Source: a gamma proteobacterium L18
Lineage (GTDB): Bacteria; Pseudomonadota; Gammaproteobacteria; Pseudomonadales; Pseudomonadaceae
Assembly (NCBI GenBank): GCA_000497835.1
Contig: KI547168.1
Coordinates: 28,720 to 67,938 of the forward strand
DNA: 39,219 bases
Reading direction: 5' to 3'
Shown: positions 24,567-35,978 of the stretch, in pieces
Numbering within the stretch: position 1 is the stretch's first letter
Layout of the letters: each line of letters starts with the position of its first letter
Notes under the pieces: model-generated
What the model was told of the DNA's origin: nothing
Seen by the model: the letters and a program-made list of their open reading frames with translations, nothing else
Databases searched by the model: none
Position numbers and translations under genes: made by a program

Positions 24567-25889
24567 ATGATCAAGAAGATAGTCCGTCCCCTGGTAGGCG
24601 CCATGCTGGGCACTGCCGCCCTGGGTGCCCACGCCGACTTCATCGATGACAGCCATGCTGACCTGACACTGCTCAACCGCTACCTGAACCAGCAGGGCAG
24701 TGATGTGGTGGGCAGCAACAAGAAGGCCAACAGCGTGCGCGACTGGGGTCAGGGCTTCGAGTTCAACTTCAAGTCCGGCTACACCGAAGGCACCGTCGGT
24801 TTCGGTCTGGACCTGCAAGCCTTCTATGGCGTCAAACTGGACTCCAATTCCCAGCAGGGCAGCATGTTCCCGCTGCAGGACGGCAAGTCCGCCGATGACT
24901 TCGGTGTGCTGAGCCCGACCTTCAAGATGCGCTTCCTCAAGGATGAACTGCGCATCGGTACCCTGACCCAGAACAACCCGATGCTGGCCAACACCGACGG
25001 CCGTCTGTACCAACAGACCAACACCGGTGCGCAACTGGTGTCCAAGGACCTGGACAACTACGTATTCACCCTGGGTAACATCACCCAGACCAAGATCCGC
25101 AACGAAACCGGCGACCAGGACATGATCACCGGTGGCGGCGCCAAGGGCAGCAACCGCTTCAGCTACGGCGGCGCGGATTACACCGGCATCAAGGACACCA
25201 CCGTGAGCGGTTGGTACTCCAACCTCGCTGACTACTACCAGCAGTTCTACCTGGGCCTCAAGCACACCGACCAACTGCCAGTGGGTAGCCTGGCCACCGA
25301 CTTGCGTGCCTACCGCAGCCTGGGTACTGGCGGCAACGGTGATGGCGACAGCAACTATGGTGCTGCTGGCTACTACGGCGGTACCACCACCAAGGGTCGT
25401 ATCAACCAATCCACCTTCAGCCTGATGGAAAGCTACAGCCTGATGGGTCACACCATCGGCCTGGGCGCGCAGAAGAACACCGGCGACAGCGACTTCCCGT
25501 ACCTGGATTCGGGCCTCAACAGCGGCGACTCGCGCCAGGGGCCTGGCAGCGGTGCCGACACCCCGGCGCTCACCAACCTGCAACTGAACAAGTTCCAGCA
25601 CGCCGGCGAGCGTACGTTCCTGGCGCTGTACAAGTATGACTTCGGTCAGTTGGGCCTCAAGGGCCTGGGCTTCTCGGCGCTGTATGCCCACGGTGACCAG
25701 ATCAAGGTGGCCAGCGGTGGCGACAGCGAATGGGAACGCGACCTGGCGCTCAGCTACGTGGTGCCGGACGGCACGCTCAAGGGCCTTGGCGTGACCTGGA
25801 AGAACGCTCACGCCAACCCTGAAATGACTGGCCAGACCCACCAGGAAGAAAACCGCTTCTACGTCAGCTACGTGATGCCGCTCTGGTAA
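24567..25889 (+). CDS. OprD-family outer-membrane porin
   Basis: Substrate-specific 18-strand beta-barrel porin. The signal peptide is IKKIVRPLVGAMLGTAALG with cleavage after AHA, then a mature start DFIDDSHADLTLLNRYL. Typical OprD stretches are WGQGFEFNFKSGYTEGTVGFG, LDLQAFYGVKLD, LRIGTLTQNNPML, YYQQFYLGLKH and the C-terminal VSYVMPLW ending in an aromatic residue. There are 440 residues from the 24567 ATG, which has TGAGA 6 nt upstream; an ATG four codons earlier (24555) lacks a ribosome site but is possible. OprD-type porins take up amino acids, peptides or aromatic and organic acids; the substrate here cannot be told. The long insert with DGDSNYGAAGYYGGTTTK is a loop region. Confidence 0.93.
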   Translation: MIKKIVRPLVGAMLGTAALGAHADFIDDSHADLTLLNRYLNQQGSDVVGSNKKANSVRDWGQGFEFNFKSGYTEGTVGFGLDLQAFYGVKLDSNSQQGSMFPLQDGKSADDFGVLSPTFKMRFLKDELRIGTLTQNNPMLANTDGRLYQQTNTGAQLVSKDLDNYVFTLGNITQTKIRNETGDQDMITGGGAKGSNRFSYGGADYTGIKDTTVSGWYSNLADYYQQFYLGLKHTDQLPVGSLATDLRAYRSLGTGGNGDGDSNYGAAGYYGGTTTKGRINQSTFSLMESYSLMGHTIGLGAQKNTGDSDFPYLDSGLNSGDSRQGPGSGADTPALTNLQLNKFQHAGERTFLALYKYDFGQLGLKGLGFSALYAHGDQIKVASGGDSEWERDLALSYVVPDGTLKGLGVTWKNAHANPEMTGQTHQEENRFYVSYVMPLW

Positions 25890-25902
25890 CAGTGCTGTTG
25901 GC

Positions 25903-25990
25903 CTGTGGGAGCGGGCTCTGCCCGCGAAGGGACCGCCGCCAATATCGGATACCGCGGTGTGGCTTTCGCGGGCAGAGCCCGCTCCCACAG
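25903..25990. repeat. Inverted REP pair upstream of tpx
   Basis: The left arm 25903-25929 (ctgtgggagcgggctctgcc...) and right arm 25963-25990 (its inverted copy, ending cccgctcccacag) are nearly perfect complements around a 33-nt spacer. It lies between the porin stop and the tpx promoter, and probably acts as a transcript end or processing structure for the porin mRNA. Confidence 0.85.
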
Positions 25991-26066
25991 GTGATTGGCA
26001 TTTGCTGTAGAGGGGATTCATGGTTAACTTCGTTCCTTTATTCCCACTCGCAAAAGGATTCCGTTC

Positions 26067-26567
26067 ATGGCTCAAGTGACTCTCAAAGGCAACCCTGTTC
26101 AGGTCAAGGGCGAACTGCCGAAAGTCGGTGCCAAGGCCCCGGCCTTCTCCCTGGTCAGCGGCGGCCTGGCCGACGTGACCCTGGCAAGCTTTGCCGGCAA
26201 GCGCAAAGTCCTGAACATCTTCCCAAGCGTTGACACCCCAACCTGCGCTACCTCGGTACGCAAGTTCAACGCCCAGGCCAGCGAACTGGCCAACACCGTG
26301 GTGCTGTGCATCTCCGCCGACCTGCCGTTCGCCCAGGCTCGCTTCTGCGGCGCCGAAGGCCTGGAAAACGTGCAGAACCTGTCGACCCTGCGTGGCGGCG
26401 AGTTCAAGGAAGCCTACGGCGTTGCCCTGGCCGACGGCCCGCTGGCTGGCCTGACTGCCCGCGCCGTGGTGGTGCTGGACGAGAACGACAACGTGCTGCA
26501 CACCGAGCTGGTCGGCGAAATTGCCGAAGAACCGAACTACGACGCTGCACTGGCTGTACTGAAATAA
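26067..26567 (+). CDS. tpx: Thiol peroxidase Tpx
   Basis: Atypical 2-Cys peroxiredoxin that reduces hydroperoxides with thioredoxin as donor. The 166 residues match the family length. The peroxidatic Cys is C60 in [15 protein letters not shown] and the resolving Cys is C94 in [12 protein letters not shown], matching C61 and C95 of E. coli Tpx. [18 protein letters not shown] is the family start. The ribosome site AAGGATT lies ahead of the ATG. It is a single-gene unit framed by REP pairs on both sides and followed by a strong terminator (26694). Confidence 0.97.
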   Translation: MAQVTLKGNPVQVKGELPKVGAKAPAFSLVSGGLADVTLASFAGKRKVLNIFPSVDTPTCATSVRKFNAQASELANTVVLCISADLPFAQARFCGAEGLENVQNLSTLRGGEFKEAYGVALADGPLAGLTARAVVVLDENDNVLHTELVGEIAEEPNYDAALAVLK

Positions 26568-26576
26568 CATCCCTCT

Positions 26577-26664
26577 GTAGCAGCGGCCGACAGGCCGCGT
26601 CACGGACCACGCGTACGCCCGTCGAACTGCGGCGCCTGTGATGCGGCCTGGCGGCCGCTGCTAC
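26577..26664. repeat. Inverted REP pair downstream of tpx
   Basis: The left arm 26577-26598 (gtagcagcggccgacaggcc...) pairs with the right arm 26643-26664 (gcggcctggcggccgctgct...). It is the same family as 7819-7902. It starts 9 nt after the tpx stop. Confidence 0.82.
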
Positions 26665-26693
26665 GAGGGGTAAGAAACAACTGGATATAAAGA

Positions 26694-26726
26694 AACGGCC
26701 TGGCACCTCCCAGGCCGTTTTCTTTT
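26694..26726 (+). terminator. Rho-independent terminator downstream of tpx
   Basis: A perfect 10-bp stem AACGGCCTGG/CCAGGCCGTT (26694-26703 and 26710-26719) with a 6-nt loop is followed by TTCTTTT. The opposite strand also has a T-rich run after the stem, so it may work in both directions. It separates tpx from the mux operon. Confidence 0.88.
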
Positions 26727-26779
26727 GCCGCTGAAACACGGCATAAACGCGCCATACGTAAATTGCCCGTAAAGGCGCT

Positions 26780-26807
26780 TTGCAATATCAGCAACAATGA
26801 TTATCGT
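26780..26807 (+). promoter_or_regulatory. Candidate promoter of the mux operon
   Basis: TTGCAA (26780-26785) and TATCGT (26802-26807) are separated by 16 nt, ahead of the muxA start at 26840. Both boxes are about 4/6 matches to sigma70. This is a weak prediction; no operator is recognisable beside it. Confidence 0.3.
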
Positions 26808-26839
26808 TCCAGCCTCTCGACACCCACCCACCTCCAATA

Positions 26840-28180
26840 ATGGTCGATCATTCCATGCAACCCGCCGGTTCCCGCAAATTCCCCCGTTGGCTGTTTGGCC
26901 TGCTGATCCTGATCCTGCTGATTGCCGCCGGGCTCTACTGGCGGTCGATGCACGCCCCGGCTCAGCTGCAGGCAGGCCCGCCAGCGGGTGGGCCACCGGA
27001 AGGCGGGCGGCCCCACGGCGGCCGGCCAGGGGGTGGCGGCAACCCCATGCGCCCAGGCTTCGGCCCCAACACCGGACCCACGCCGGTGCGCGTGGCGCCG
27101 GCGACGGTGGGCGACTTCCCGGTCTATTTCAAGGCACTGGGCACGGTGACTGCGACCAACACTATCAGCGTGCGCAGCCGCGTGGCGGGGGAGTTGGTGA
27201 AGGTGGCGTTCCAGGAAGGGCAGATGGTCAAGGCCGGTGACCTGCTGGCGGTGATCGACCCACGTCCTTACGAAATTGCTCTGCAGCAGGCCCAGGGCAC
27301 CCTGGCCCAGGACCAGGCGCAGCTGAAAAACGCACAAATGGACCAGCAGCGCTATAAAGAGCTGTTCGCCCAGGACAGCATCGCCAAGCAGACCCTGGAC
27401 ACCGCCGTGGCGTTGGTAGGCCAGTACCAGGGCACGCTGCTGACCGACCAGGCCAACGTCAACAACGCCAAGCTCAACCTGGAATTCACCCAGATCCGCG
27501 CGCCCATCAGCGGTCGCGTGGGCTTGCGCCAACTCGACGTGGGCAACCTGGTGGCCGCCAACGACACCACCGCCCTGGCGGTGATCACCCAGGTGCAGCC
27601 TATCAGTGTGATCTTCACCCTGCCGGAAACCACCCTGGACCCGGTGCTGGCGCGCGTGCGCAGCGGTGCCACTCTGCCGGTGGAAGCCTGGGACCGCGGC
27701 GACCGCGCCCAGCAGGCCAGCGGCGTGCTGCACAGCATCGACAACCAGATCGACACCACCACCGGCACCCTGAAGTTCAAGGCCTACTTCGATAACAAGG
27801 ACCTGGCCCTGTTCCCCAACCAGTTCGTCAACGTCCACCTGTTGTCCGACACCCTGAAAGACGTGGTGCTGGCGCCGTCGGCGGCCGTGCAGTTCGGCAC
27901 CAACGGCACCTTCGTCTACGCCATGGACGGTGACAACAAAGTGCGCATTCGCCCCCTGAAAATCGGCGCCTCCGACGGCAATGTCACGGTGATCGAGGAA
28001 GGCCTGGCCAAGGGCGACCGCGTGGTGCTGGAAGGTACCGACCGCCTGCGCGATGGCAGCACCGTGGAAGTGGTCAACGACCCGGCCCAGGTGCCGACTA
28101 CCCCCGGCCAGCACCTCAAGGGTGAAGACGCGGCGGGCAAGCAGGCGGGCACCGGCCACCGGAGCAAGGCGGGCGTATGA
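26840..28180 (+). CDS. muxA: MuxA/MdtA-type RND periplasmic adaptor
   Basis: Adaptor of a tripartite pump with a heteromeric permease (MdtABC-TolC in E. coli, MuxABC-OpmB in P. aeruginosa). The product is 446 residues. TM anchor at about 16-36 ([18 protein letters not shown]), then a Gly/Pro/Arg-rich linker (about 45-75, with [20 protein letters not shown]). Lipoyl half ([20 protein letters not shown]), coiled-coil hairpin (about 145-205), second lipoyl half ([20 protein letters not shown]), beta-barrel, and membrane-proximal domain follow. The tail is Lys/Gly-rich. No strong ribosome site is visible at 26840; an ATG five codons later (26855) is an alternative. Its stop overlaps the muxB ATG (ATGA). 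Confidence 0.94.
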   Translation: MVDHSMQPAGSRKFPRWLFGLLILILLIAAGLYWRSMHAPAQLQAGPPAGGPPEGGRPHGGRPGGGGNPMRPGFGPNTGPTPVRVAPATVGDFPVYFKALGTVTATNTISVRSRVAGELVKVAFQEGQMVKAGDLLAVIDPRPYEIALQQAQGTLAQDQAQLKNAQMDQQRYKELFAQDSIAKQTLDTAVALVGQYQGTLLTDQANVNNAKLNLEFTQIRAPISGRVGLRQLDVGNLVAANDTTALAVITQVQPISVIFTLPETTLDPVLARVRSGATLPVEAWDRGDRAQQASGVLHSIDNQIDTTTGTLKFKAYFDNKDLALFPNQFVNVHLLSDTLKDVVLAPSAAVQFGTNGTFVYAMDGDNKVRIRPLKIGASDGNVTVIEEGLAKGDRVVLEGTDRLRDGSTVEVVNDPAQVPTTPGQHLKGEDAAGKQAGTGHRSKAGV

Positions 28181-31100
28181 ATCTGTCGCGGCTGTTCATC
28201 CTGCGTCCGGTAGCCACTACCCTGAGCATGCTGGCGATCATCCTCGCCGGCCTGATCGCCTACCGCCTGCTGCCGGTCTCGGCATTGCCACAGGTCGACT
28301 ACCCGACCATCCGGGTCATGACCCTGTACCCCGGCGCCAGCCCGCAAGTGATGACCAGCGCCGTGACCGCGCCGCTGGAGCGCCAGTTCGGGCAAATGCC
28401 CGGCCTGACCCAGATGGCCTCCACCAGCAGTGGCGGCGCCTCGGTGCTGACCCTGCGCTTCAGCCTCGACATCAACATGGACGTGGCCGAGCAGCAGGTG
28501 CAGGCGGCCATCAACGCCGCCACCAACCTGCTGCCCACCGACCTGCCGGCGCCGCCGGTGTACAACAAGGTCAACCCTGCCGATACCCCGGTGCTGACCC
28601 TGGCCGTCAGCTCGAAAACCATGCTGCTGCCCAAGCTCAATGACCTGGTGGACACGCGCATGGCGCAGAAAATCGCCCAGATCACGGGCGTGGGCATGGT
28701 CTCCATCGCCGGCGGCCAGCGCCAGGCGGTGCGCATCAAGGTCAACCCCGAAGCCCTGGCCGCTGCAGGCCTGAACCTGGCCGACGTGCGCACGCTGATC
28801 GCCGCCTCCAACGTCAACCAGCCCAAGGGCAACTTCGACGGCTCCACGCGGGTATCGATGCTCGACGCCAACGACCAGATGGTGTCGCCCGAGGAATATG
28901 CCAACCTGATCCTCAGCTACCGCAACGGTGCGCCGCTGCGCCTCAAGGACGTGTCGACCATCGTCGACGGCGCCGAGAACGAGCGTCTGGCGGCCTGGGC
29001 CAACAAGAACCAGGCGGTGCTGCTGAACATCCAGCGCCAGCCCGGTGCCAACGTCATCGAAGTGGTGGACCGCATCAAGGCGGTGCTGCCGTCGATCACC
29101 GACAACCTGCCGGCCGGCCTTGACGTGACGGTGCTCACCGACCGCACGCAAACCATCCGTGCGTCGGTCAAGGACGTGCAGCACGAGTTGCTGTTCTCGG
29201 TGGCCCTGGTGGTGCTGGTGACGTTCCTGTTCCTGCGCCGCTTCAGCGCCACCATCATCCCCTCGGTGGCCGTGCCGCTGTCGCTGATCGGCACCTTCGG
29301 CATCATGTACCTGGCCGGGTTCTCCATCAACAACCTGACGCTGATGGCCATGACCATCGCCACCGGGTTCGTGGTGGATGACGCCATCGTCATGCTGGAG
29401 AACATTTCGCGGCACATCGAGGAGGGCGAGACACCGCTGCAGGCCGCGCTCAAGGGCGCCCGGCAGATCGGTTTCACCCTGCTGTCGCTGACCTTCTCGC
29501 TGATCGCCGTGCTGATCCCGCTACTGTTCATGGCCGACGTGGTGGGGCGCCTGTTCCGCGAGTTCGCCATCACCCTGGCGGTGGCCATCCTGATTTCGCT
29601 GGTGGTGTCGCTGACCCTGACGCCGATGATGTGCGCGCGCTTGCTCAAACGTGAGCCCAAGCCGGAAGAACAGACGCGCTTCTACCGCGCCAGCGGCGCC
29701 TGGATCGACTGGCTGATCGAGGCCTACGGCCGCAAGCTGCAATGGGTGCTGCGTCATCAGCCGCTGACCCTGCTGGTGGCCGTGGCCACCCTGGGCCTCA
29801 CTGTGTTCCTGTATATGGTGGTGCCCAAGGGCTTCTTCCCGGTGCAGGACACCGGGGTGATCCAGGGCATCACCGAGGCGCCGCAGTCGATTTCCTTCGG
29901 CGCCATGAGCCAGCGCCAGCAGCAGCTGGCCGCGATCGTGCTGCAGGACCCGGACGTGGAAAGCCTGTCCTCCTACATCGGCGTGGACGGCGACAATGCC
30001 ACCCTCAACAGCGGGCGCATGCTGATCAACCTCAAGCCCCTGGGCCAGCGTAGCCACACGGCCAGTGAAGTGATCGCCAACATCCAGCCCGAGGCCGACA
30101 AACTGGTGGGCATGCGCCTGTTCATGCAGCCGGTGCAGGACTTGACCATTGAAGACCGCGTCAGCCGCACCCAGTACCAGTTCAGCCTGTCGTCCCCCGA
30201 CGCCGAGCTGCTGGGCCAGTGGAGCGGCAAGCTGGTGGACGCCCTGCGTCAGCACCCGCAGCTCACCGACGTGGCCAGTGACCTGCAGGACAAGGGCCTG
30301 CAGGTGTACCTGGTGATCGACCGCGATCAGGCCAAGCGCCTGGGCGTGAACGTGTCCGACATCACCAATGCGCTGTACGACGCCTTCGGCCAGCGGCAGA
30401 TCTCGACCATCTACACCCAGGCCAGCCAGTACCGCGTGGTGTTGCAGGCGGCCAACGCGTCGGTGATCGGCCCCCAGGCGCTGGAGCAGATCTACGTCAA
30501 GAGCACGCCCAGCGACAGCGCCATCACCCAGACCGTGTCCAGCACCCTGACCGGTGCCACGTCGGCGTTGCCGGTGACCAACAGCACCCAGGTGCGCCTG
30601 TCGAGCCTGGCGCACATCGAGCAGCGCCAGGCGCAACTGGCCATTTCCCACATCGGCCAGTTCCCGGCGGTGATGGTCTCGTTCAACCTGGCGCCGGGCG
30701 TGGCCCTGGGCCAGGCGGTGGAATTGATCGAGCAGGTGCAGCAGGACATCGGCATGCCGATTGGCGTGCAGACCCAGTTCCAGGGCGCCGCCCAGGCGTT
30801 CCAGGCCTCGCTGTCGAGCACCTTGCTGCTGATTCTGGCGGCCGTGGTCACCATGTACATCGTGCTGGGCATTCTCTACGAGAGCTACATCCACCCCATC
30901 ACCATCCTTTCGACGCTGCCGTCGGCGGCGGTTGGCGCCTTGCTGGCGCTGCTGCTGAGCGGCAATGACCTGGGCATGATCGCCATCATCGGCATCATCC
31001 TGCTGATCGGCATCGTCAAGAAGAACGCGATCATGATGATCGACTTCGCCCTGGACGCCGAACGCACCCAGGGCCTGGACCCGCAGACTGCCATCTACCA

Positions 31101-31350
31101 GGCGGCGCTGCTGCGTTTCCGGCCGATTCTGATGACCACCATGGCCGCGCTGTTCGGCGCCGTGCCGCTGATGCTGGCCGGTGGCTCGGGCGCCGAGCTG
31201 CGCCAGCCGCTGGGTTTGGTGATGGTGGGCGGGCTGTTGGTCAGCCAGGTGCTGACGCTGTTCACCACCCCGGTGATCTACCTGTACTTCGACCGCCTGG
31301 CGCGCCGCTGGCGCAAGGCCCCGGCCGCTGAACCGCAGGCGTCGGCATGA
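28177..31350 (+). CDS. muxB: MuxB/MdtB-type RND permease subunit
   Basis: First of two different permease subunits that assemble as a heterotrimer (MdtB2C in E. coli). The product is 1057 residues. TM1 at about 10-30, proton-relay Asp pair D401-D402 in [16 protein letters not shown]10 Lys pair K948-K949 in [14 protein letters not shown] Ser/Thr-rich insert (about 775-800, with [19 protein letters not shown]) in the second porter half is absent from MuxC and explains its extra length. [21 protein letters not shown] is the MdtB-like N-terminal loop. It overlaps muxA and muxC by 4 nt each. Confidence 0.96.
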   Translation: MNLSRLFILRPVATTLSMLAIILAGLIAYRLLPVSALPQVDYPTIRVMTLYPGASPQVMTSAVTAPLERQFGQMPGLTQMASTSSGGASVLTLRFSLDINMDVAEQQVQAAINAATNLLPTDLPAPPVYNKVNPADTPVLTLAVSSKTMLLPKLNDLVDTRMAQKIAQITGVGMVSIAGGQRQAVRIKVNPEALAAAGLNLADVRTLIAASNVNQPKGNFDGSTRVSMLDANDQMVSPEEYANLILSYRNGAPLRLKDVSTIVDGAENERLAAWANKNQAVLLNIQRQPGANVIEVVDRIKAVLPSITDNLPAGLDVTVLTDRTQTIRASVKDVQHELLFSVALVVLVTFLFLRRFSATIIPSVAVPLSLIGTFGIMYLAGFSINNLTLMAMTIATGFVVDDAIVMLENISRHIEEGETPLQAALKGARQIGFTLLSLTFSLIAVLIPLLFMADVVGRLFREFAITLAVAILISLVVSLTLTPMMCARLLKREPKPEEQTRFYRASGAWIDWLIEAYGRKLQWVLRHQPLTLLVAVATLGLTVFLYMVVPKGFFPVQDTGVIQGITEAPQSISFGAMSQRQQQLAAIVLQDPDVESLSSYIGVDGDNATLNSGRMLINLKPLGQRSHTASEVIANIQPEADKLVGMRLFMQPVQDLTIEDRVSRTQYQFSLSSPDAELLGQWSGKLVDALRQHPQLTDVASDLQDKGLQVYLVIDRDQAKRLGVNVSDITNALYDAFGQRQISTIYTQASQYRVVLQAANASVIGPQALEQIYVKSTPSDSAITQTVSSTLTGATSALPVTNSTQVRLSSLAHIEQRQAQLAISHIGQFPAVMVSFNLAPGVALGQAVELIEQVQQDIGMPIGVQTQFQGAAQAFQASLSSTLLLILAAVVTMYIVLGILYESYIHPITILSTLPSAAVGALLALLLSGNDLGMIAIIGIILLIGIVKKNAIMMIDFALDAERTQGLDPQTAIYQAALLRFRPILMTTMAALFGAVPLMLAGGSGAELRQPLGLVMVGGLLVSQVLTLFTTPVIYLYFDRLARRWRKAPAAEPQASA

Positions 31351-34300
31351 ACCTGTCCGCGCCCTTCATTCGCCGCTCGGTGGCGACCCTGCTGCTCAGC
31401 GTCGCGGTGATGCTGCTGGGTGGCGTCAGCTTTGGTCTGCTGCCGGTGTCGCCGCTACCGCAGATGGACTTCCCGGTGATCGTGGTGTCGGCCAACCTGG
31501 CCGGTGCCAGCCCCGAGGTCATGGCGTCCACCGTGGCCACGCCGCTGGAGCGCGCCTTTGGCAGCATCTCGGGCGTCAGCAACATGAACAGCCGGTCCAG
31601 CCAAGGCTCGACGCGGGTGATTCTGCAGTTCGACCAGGACCGCGACATCAACGGCGCTGCCCGCGAAGTGCAGGCGGCCATCAACGCCTCGCGGCCCCTG
31701 CTGCCCAGCGGCATGCGCAGCATGCCCACCTACAAAAAGGTCAACCCGGCCCAGGCGCCGATCATGGTGCTGTCGCTGACCTCCGACGTATTGGAGAAGG
31801 GCCAGCTGTATGACCTGGCGTCCACCATCCTGTCCCAGAGCCTGTCCCAGGTGGACGGGGTAGGGGAGGTGCAGATCGGCGGCAGCTCGCTGCCGGCGGT
31901 GCGTATCGAGGTGGAGCCCAACCTGCTCAACCAGTACGGCGTGTCCCTGGACGAGGTGCGCACCACCATCGCCAACGCCAACGTGCGCCGGCCAAAGGGC
32001 TTCGTCGAGGACGATGAACACAACTGGCAGGTGCAGGCCAACGACCAGCTGGAAAAGGCCAAGGACTACGGCCCGCTGATCATTCGCTACCAGAACGGCT
32101 CGGCCCTGCGCCTGAGTGACGTGGCCAAGCTGAGCGATGGTGTGGAAGACCGTTACAACGCCGGGTTCTTCAACGACGATTCGGCAGTGCTGCTGGTGAT
32201 CAACCGCCAGGCCGGTGCCAACATCATCAAGACCGTGGCGCAAATCAAGGCGCAGTTGCCAGCCCTGGAAGCGGTGCTGCCGGCAAGCGTGCGGCTGAAC
32301 ATCGCCATGGACCGCTCGCCGGTGATCACCGCCACCCTGCACGAGGCCGAAAGCACCCTGCTGATCGCCGTGGCCCTGGTGGTGCTGGTGGTGTACCTGT
32401 TCCTGGCCGACTGGCGCGCCTCGCTGATCCCCACCCTGGCGGTGCCGGTGTCGCTGGTAGGTACTTTCGCCATCATGTACCTGTGGGGCTTTTCGCTGAA
32501 CAACCTGTCGCTGATGGCGCTGATCCTGGCCACGGGGCTGGTGGTGGATGACGCCATCGTGGTGCTGGAGAACATCGCCCGGCACATCAACGACGGCATG
32601 GCGCCGATGAAGGCGGCCTACAAGGGCGCCCAGGAAGTGGGCTTCACGCTGCTTGCGATGAACGCCTCGCTGGTGGCGGTGTTCATGTCGATCCTGTTCA
32701 TGGGCGGCATCATCGAGAAGCTGTTCCGCGAATTTTCCATCACCCTGTCGGCGGCCATCGTGGTGTCGCTGCTGGTGTCGCTGACCCTGACGCCGATGCT
32801 CTGCGCGCGCTGGCTCAAGCCCCACGACCACAGCCACCAGACGCGCCTGCAGTACTGGAGCAACCGCGTGCACGATGCCCTGGTGCGCGGTTACGACCGT
32901 ACCCTGGGCTGGGCCCTGGCGCACCGGCGTCTGACCCTGATCAGCCTGCTGATCACCATCGGCGTCAACATCGCCCTGTACGTGGTGGTGCCCAAGACCT
33001 TCATGCCGCAGCAGGACACCGGCCAGTTGATGGGCTTCGTGCGCGGCGACGACGGCCTGTCGTTCACCGTGATGCAACCCAAGATGGAAGCCTACCGCCG
33101 CGCCATCATCGCCGACCCGGCGGTGTCCAGCGTCGCCGGTTTCATCGGTGGCAACAACGGCACCAATAACGCCACCATCCTGGTGCGCCTAAAGCCCATC
33201 AAGGAACGTGACGTCAACGCCCAGCAGGTCATCGAGCGCCTGCGCAAGAACCTGCCCAAGGTGCCCGGCGCACGGTTGATGCTGATGGCCGACCAGGACC
33301 TGCAGTTCGGCGGAGCCCGCGACCAGACTACTTCGCAGTACCAGTACATCATCCAGAGCGGCGACCTGGCGGCGCTGCGCCTGTGGTACCCGAAAATCGT
33401 CGCCGCCTTCAAGAAACTGCCCGAGCTGACCTCCATCGACGCCCGCGAAGGCCGCGGCGCGCCCCAGGTGACCCTGGTGGTGGACCGCGACCAGGCCAAG
33501 CGCCTGGGCATCGACATGAGCACCGTCACCACGGTGCTCAACAACGCCTACAGCCAGCGGCAGATCTCCACCATCTACGACAGCCTCAACCAGTACCAGG
33601 TGGTGATGGAGATCAACCCCAAGTACGCCCAGGACCCGGTCACTCTCGACCAGGTGCAGGTGATCAACTCGGCGGGAGCGCGGGTGCCGTTGTCCAGCAT
33701 CGCCCATTACGACAACAGCCTGGCCGACGACAGCGTCAGTCACGAAGGTCAGTTCGCCTCCGAAAGCATCGCCTTCGACCTGGCCGAAGGCGTGCCGCTG
33801 GACCGCGCCACGGCGGTCATCGAGCGCAGCATCGCCTCGCTGGGCCTGCCCGAGGACATCATCGTCAAGGTGGCCGGCACCGGTGATGCCTTTGCCGCGG
33901 CGCAGAAAAGCCAGCCGTGGATGATCCTCGGCTCGCTGGTGCTGGTGTACCTGGTGCTGGGCATTCTCTACGAAAGCTACGTGCACCCGCTGACCATCCT
34001 CTCGACCTTGCCGTCGGCCGGCGTCGGCGCGTTGCTGAGCATTTATGTGACCGGTGGCGAGTTCAGCCTGATCTCGCTGCTGGGGCTGTTCCTGCTGATC
34101 GGCGTGGTGAAGAAAAACGCCATCCTGATGATCGACCTGGCCTTGCAGCTGGAGCGCGAGCAGGGCATGGGCCCGTTCGATTCGATCCGCCAAGCCTGCC
34201 TGCAGCGCCTGCGGCCGATCCTGATGACCACCCTGGCGGCCATCCTCGGCGCCTTGCCACTGCTGATCGGCGGCACCGAAGGCGCCGAGATGCGCCAGCC

Positions 34301-34454
34301 CCTGGGCCTGGCCATCATCGGCGGGCTGGTGTTCAGCCAGTTGTTGACCCTGTATACCACGCCGGTGGTGTACCTCTACCTTGACCGCCTGCGCCACCGC
34401 GTCAACCGCTGGCGCGGCGTACGTACCGATGCATCCCTGGAAACCCCGCTATGA
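31347..34454 (+). CDS. muxC: MuxC/MdtC-type RND permease subunit
   Basis: Second permease subunit of 1035 residues, the partner of MuxB in a mixed trimer. TM1 at about 10-30, Asp pair D401-D402 in [14 protein letters not shown], Lys pair K922-K923 in [13 protein letters not shown]. All proton-relay residues are intact in both subunits. [21 protein letters not shown] and the loop [17 protein letters not shown] are MdtC-like. It overlaps muxB and opmB by 4 nt each. Confidence 0.96.
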   Translation: MNLSAPFIRRSVATLLLSVAVMLLGGVSFGLLPVSPLPQMDFPVIVVSANLAGASPEVMASTVATPLERAFGSISGVSNMNSRSSQGSTRVILQFDQDRDINGAAREVQAAINASRPLLPSGMRSMPTYKKVNPAQAPIMVLSLTSDVLEKGQLYDLASTILSQSLSQVDGVGEVQIGGSSLPAVRIEVEPNLLNQYGVSLDEVRTTIANANVRRPKGFVEDDEHNWQVQANDQLEKAKDYGPLIIRYQNGSALRLSDVAKLSDGVEDRYNAGFFNDDSAVLLVINRQAGANIIKTVAQIKAQLPALEAVLPASVRLNIAMDRSPVITATLHEAESTLLIAVALVVLVVYLFLADWRASLIPTLAVPVSLVGTFAIMYLWGFSLNNLSLMALILATGLVVDDAIVVLENIARHINDGMAPMKAAYKGAQEVGFTLLAMNASLVAVFMSILFMGGIIEKLFREFSITLSAAIVVSLLVSLTLTPMLCARWLKPHDHSHQTRLQYWSNRVHDALVRGYDRTLGWALAHRRLTLISLLITIGVNIALYVVVPKTFMPQQDTGQLMGFVRGDDGLSFTVMQPKMEAYRRAIIADPAVSSVAGFIGGNNGTNNATILVRLKPIKERDVNAQQVIERLRKNLPKVPGARLMLMADQDLQFGGARDQTTSQYQYIIQSGDLAALRLWYPKIVAAFKKLPELTSIDAREGRGAPQVTLVVDRDQAKRLGIDMSTVTTVLNNAYSQRQISTIYDSLNQYQVVMEINPKYAQDPVTLDQVQVINSAGARVPLSSIAHYDNSLADDSVSHEGQFASESIAFDLAEGVPLDRATAVIERSIASLGLPEDIIVKVAGTGDAFAAAQKSQPWMILGSLVLVYLVLGILYESYVHPLTILSTLPSAGVGALLSIYVTGGEFSLISLLGLFLLIGVVKKNAILMIDLALQLEREQGMGPFDSIRQACLQRLRPILMTTLAAILGALPLLIGGTEGAEMRQPLGLAIIGGLVFSQLLTLYTTPVVYLYLDRLRHRVNRWRGVRTDASLETPL

Positions 34455-35950
34455 CCAAGCCGATCGTGCCGTGCCCCATGACCTGCCAGATGGCCACCGT
34501 CCGTGGTTCCTGGGTGCTCAATTTGAGCCTGAGCGCGCTGATGCTCAGCGGCCTGCTGCTGGGCGGCTGCGCCGTGGGCCCCGACTACAAGCGCCCCGAG
34601 GTGGCGGCACCGGCCCAGTTCAAGGCCGCCCAGGGCTGGCGTCAGGCGCAGCCCAGCGATGCCCTGGCCCGTGGCGCGTGGTGGGAGCTGTACGGCGATG
34701 CGCAACTCAACGGCCTGGTGGAGCGCCTGAACCATGCCAACCAGACGGTGGCCCAGTACGAGGCCCAATACCGCCAGGCCCAGGCGCTGGTGAAAAGCGC
34801 CCGTGGCGCGTTCCTGCCCACCGTGGACCTCAGCGCCAGCAAGACCCGCTCCAGCCAGGGCACCGGCAGCAGCAATTCGAGCCTGAGCAGTGCCAGCAGC
34901 GGCATTCGCGACACCTACAGCACCCAGGCCAGCGTCAGTTGGGAAGCCGACGTATGGGGCAAATTGCGCCGTGGCCTGGAAGCCGACAAGGGCAGCGCCC
35001 AGGCCAGCCTGGCAGACCTGGCGGCCATCCGCCTGAGCCTGCAGTCGCAACTGGTGCAGAACTACCTGCAGTTGCGGGTGATCGATGAACAGAAACGCCT
35101 GCTGCAGGCCACGGTCGAGGCTTACCAGCGCTCGCTGACCATGACCCAGAACCAGTACAAGGTGGGCGTTTCGGGCGCCGATGCAGTTGCCCAGGCGCAA
35201 ACCCAGCTACGCACCACCCAGGCTGACCTGGTGGACCTGGCCTGGCAGCGTGCGCAGTACGAAAACGCCATCGCCGTGCTGATGGGCGTGCCCCCGGCCG
35301 ATTTCAATCTGGCGGAGAGCACCTCGATTCCGGCTCTGCCACAGATCCCGGTGCAGGTGCCGTCGCAATGGCTGGAACGACGCCCCGACATCGCCGCCGC
35401 CGAACGCTCGGTGATGGCCGCCAACGCCAATATCGGCGTGGCCAAGGCCGCCTACTACCCGGACCTGACCCTGAGCCTGTCCGGTGGCTACAGCAGCAGT
35501 ACCTTCGCCAACTGGCTGACCTTGCCCAATCGCTTCTGGTCGGTCGGGCCGCAACTGGCCGGCACCCTGTTCGATGGCGGTCAGCGCTCGGCGGAAGTGG
35601 CGCGCACCGAGGCGGTGTACGACCAGACGGTTGCCCAGTACCGCCAGACCGTGCTGGATGGCTTCCAGGAAGTGGAGAACTACATGGTCCAGCTCAAGGT
35701 GTATGAGGACGAGGCCCAGGTCCGTCAGCAGGCACTGGAGTCGGCCCGCGAATCCCTGCGCCTGACCACCAACCAGTACAAGGCCGGATTGATTGCCTAC
35801 CTGGACGTGGTGACCGTGCAGGCCACGGCCTTGAGCAACGAGCGCAGTGTGCTCAACGTGTTGCAAAGCCGCCTGGTGGCCAGCGTGCAGTTGATCGCCG
35901 CACTGGGGGGCGGCTGGGATGGGCATCTGGAATTGAGTCGCAATCCTTGA
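34451..35950 (+). CDS. opmB: OpmB-type outer-membrane efflux lipoprotein
   Basis: Outer-membrane channel of the MuxABC pump, 499 residues. The signal peptide is unusually long for a lipoprotein, with a Cys-containing leader before the hydrophobic core and a lipobox LLGGC (acylated Cys at about residue 40). Two TolC-type efflux repeats follow, with GAWWELYGDAQLNGLVE, QWLERRPDIAAAERSVM and YPDLTLSLSGGYSSS. The ATG at 34451 overlaps the muxC stop; an in-frame ATG at residue 15 could be the true start and would give a normal-length signal. It is the last gene of the operon and is followed by a strong inverted repeat (35979). Confidence 0.95.
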   Translation: MTKPIVPCPMTCQMATVRGSWVLNLSLSALMLSGLLLGGCAVGPDYKRPEVAAPAQFKAAQGWRQAQPSDALARGAWWELYGDAQLNGLVERLNHANQTVAQYEAQYRQAQALVKSARGAFLPTVDLSASKTRSSQGTGSSNSSLSSASSGIRDTYSTQASVSWEADVWGKLRRGLEADKGSAQASLADLAAIRLSLQSQLVQNYLQLRVIDEQKRLLQATVEAYQRSLTMTQNQYKVGVSGADAVAQAQTQLRTTQADLVDLAWQRAQYENAIAVLMGVPPADFNLAESTSIPALPQIPVQVPSQWLERRPDIAAAERSVMAANANIGVAKAAYYPDLTLSLSGGYSSSTFANWLTLPNRFWSVGPQLAGTLFDGGQRSAEVARTEAVYDQTVAQYRQTVLDGFQEVENYMVQLKVYEDEAQVRQQALESARESLRLTTNQYKAGLIAYLDVVTVQATALSNERSVLNVLQSRLVASVQLIAALGGGWDGHLELSRNP

Positions 35951-35978
35951 TGCCGTTCGTCTGAAAGATTAAGGTCTG

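Noticed and set aside
24486..26603. 705-residue reverse ORF across the porin and tpx
   Set aside because: Runs across two real genes, REP elements and promoters; no recognisable domain.
26791..26808. AATGATTATCGTT as a Fur box ahead of muxA
   Set aside because: Only one half resembles the Fur consensus; more likely part of the AT-rich promoter.
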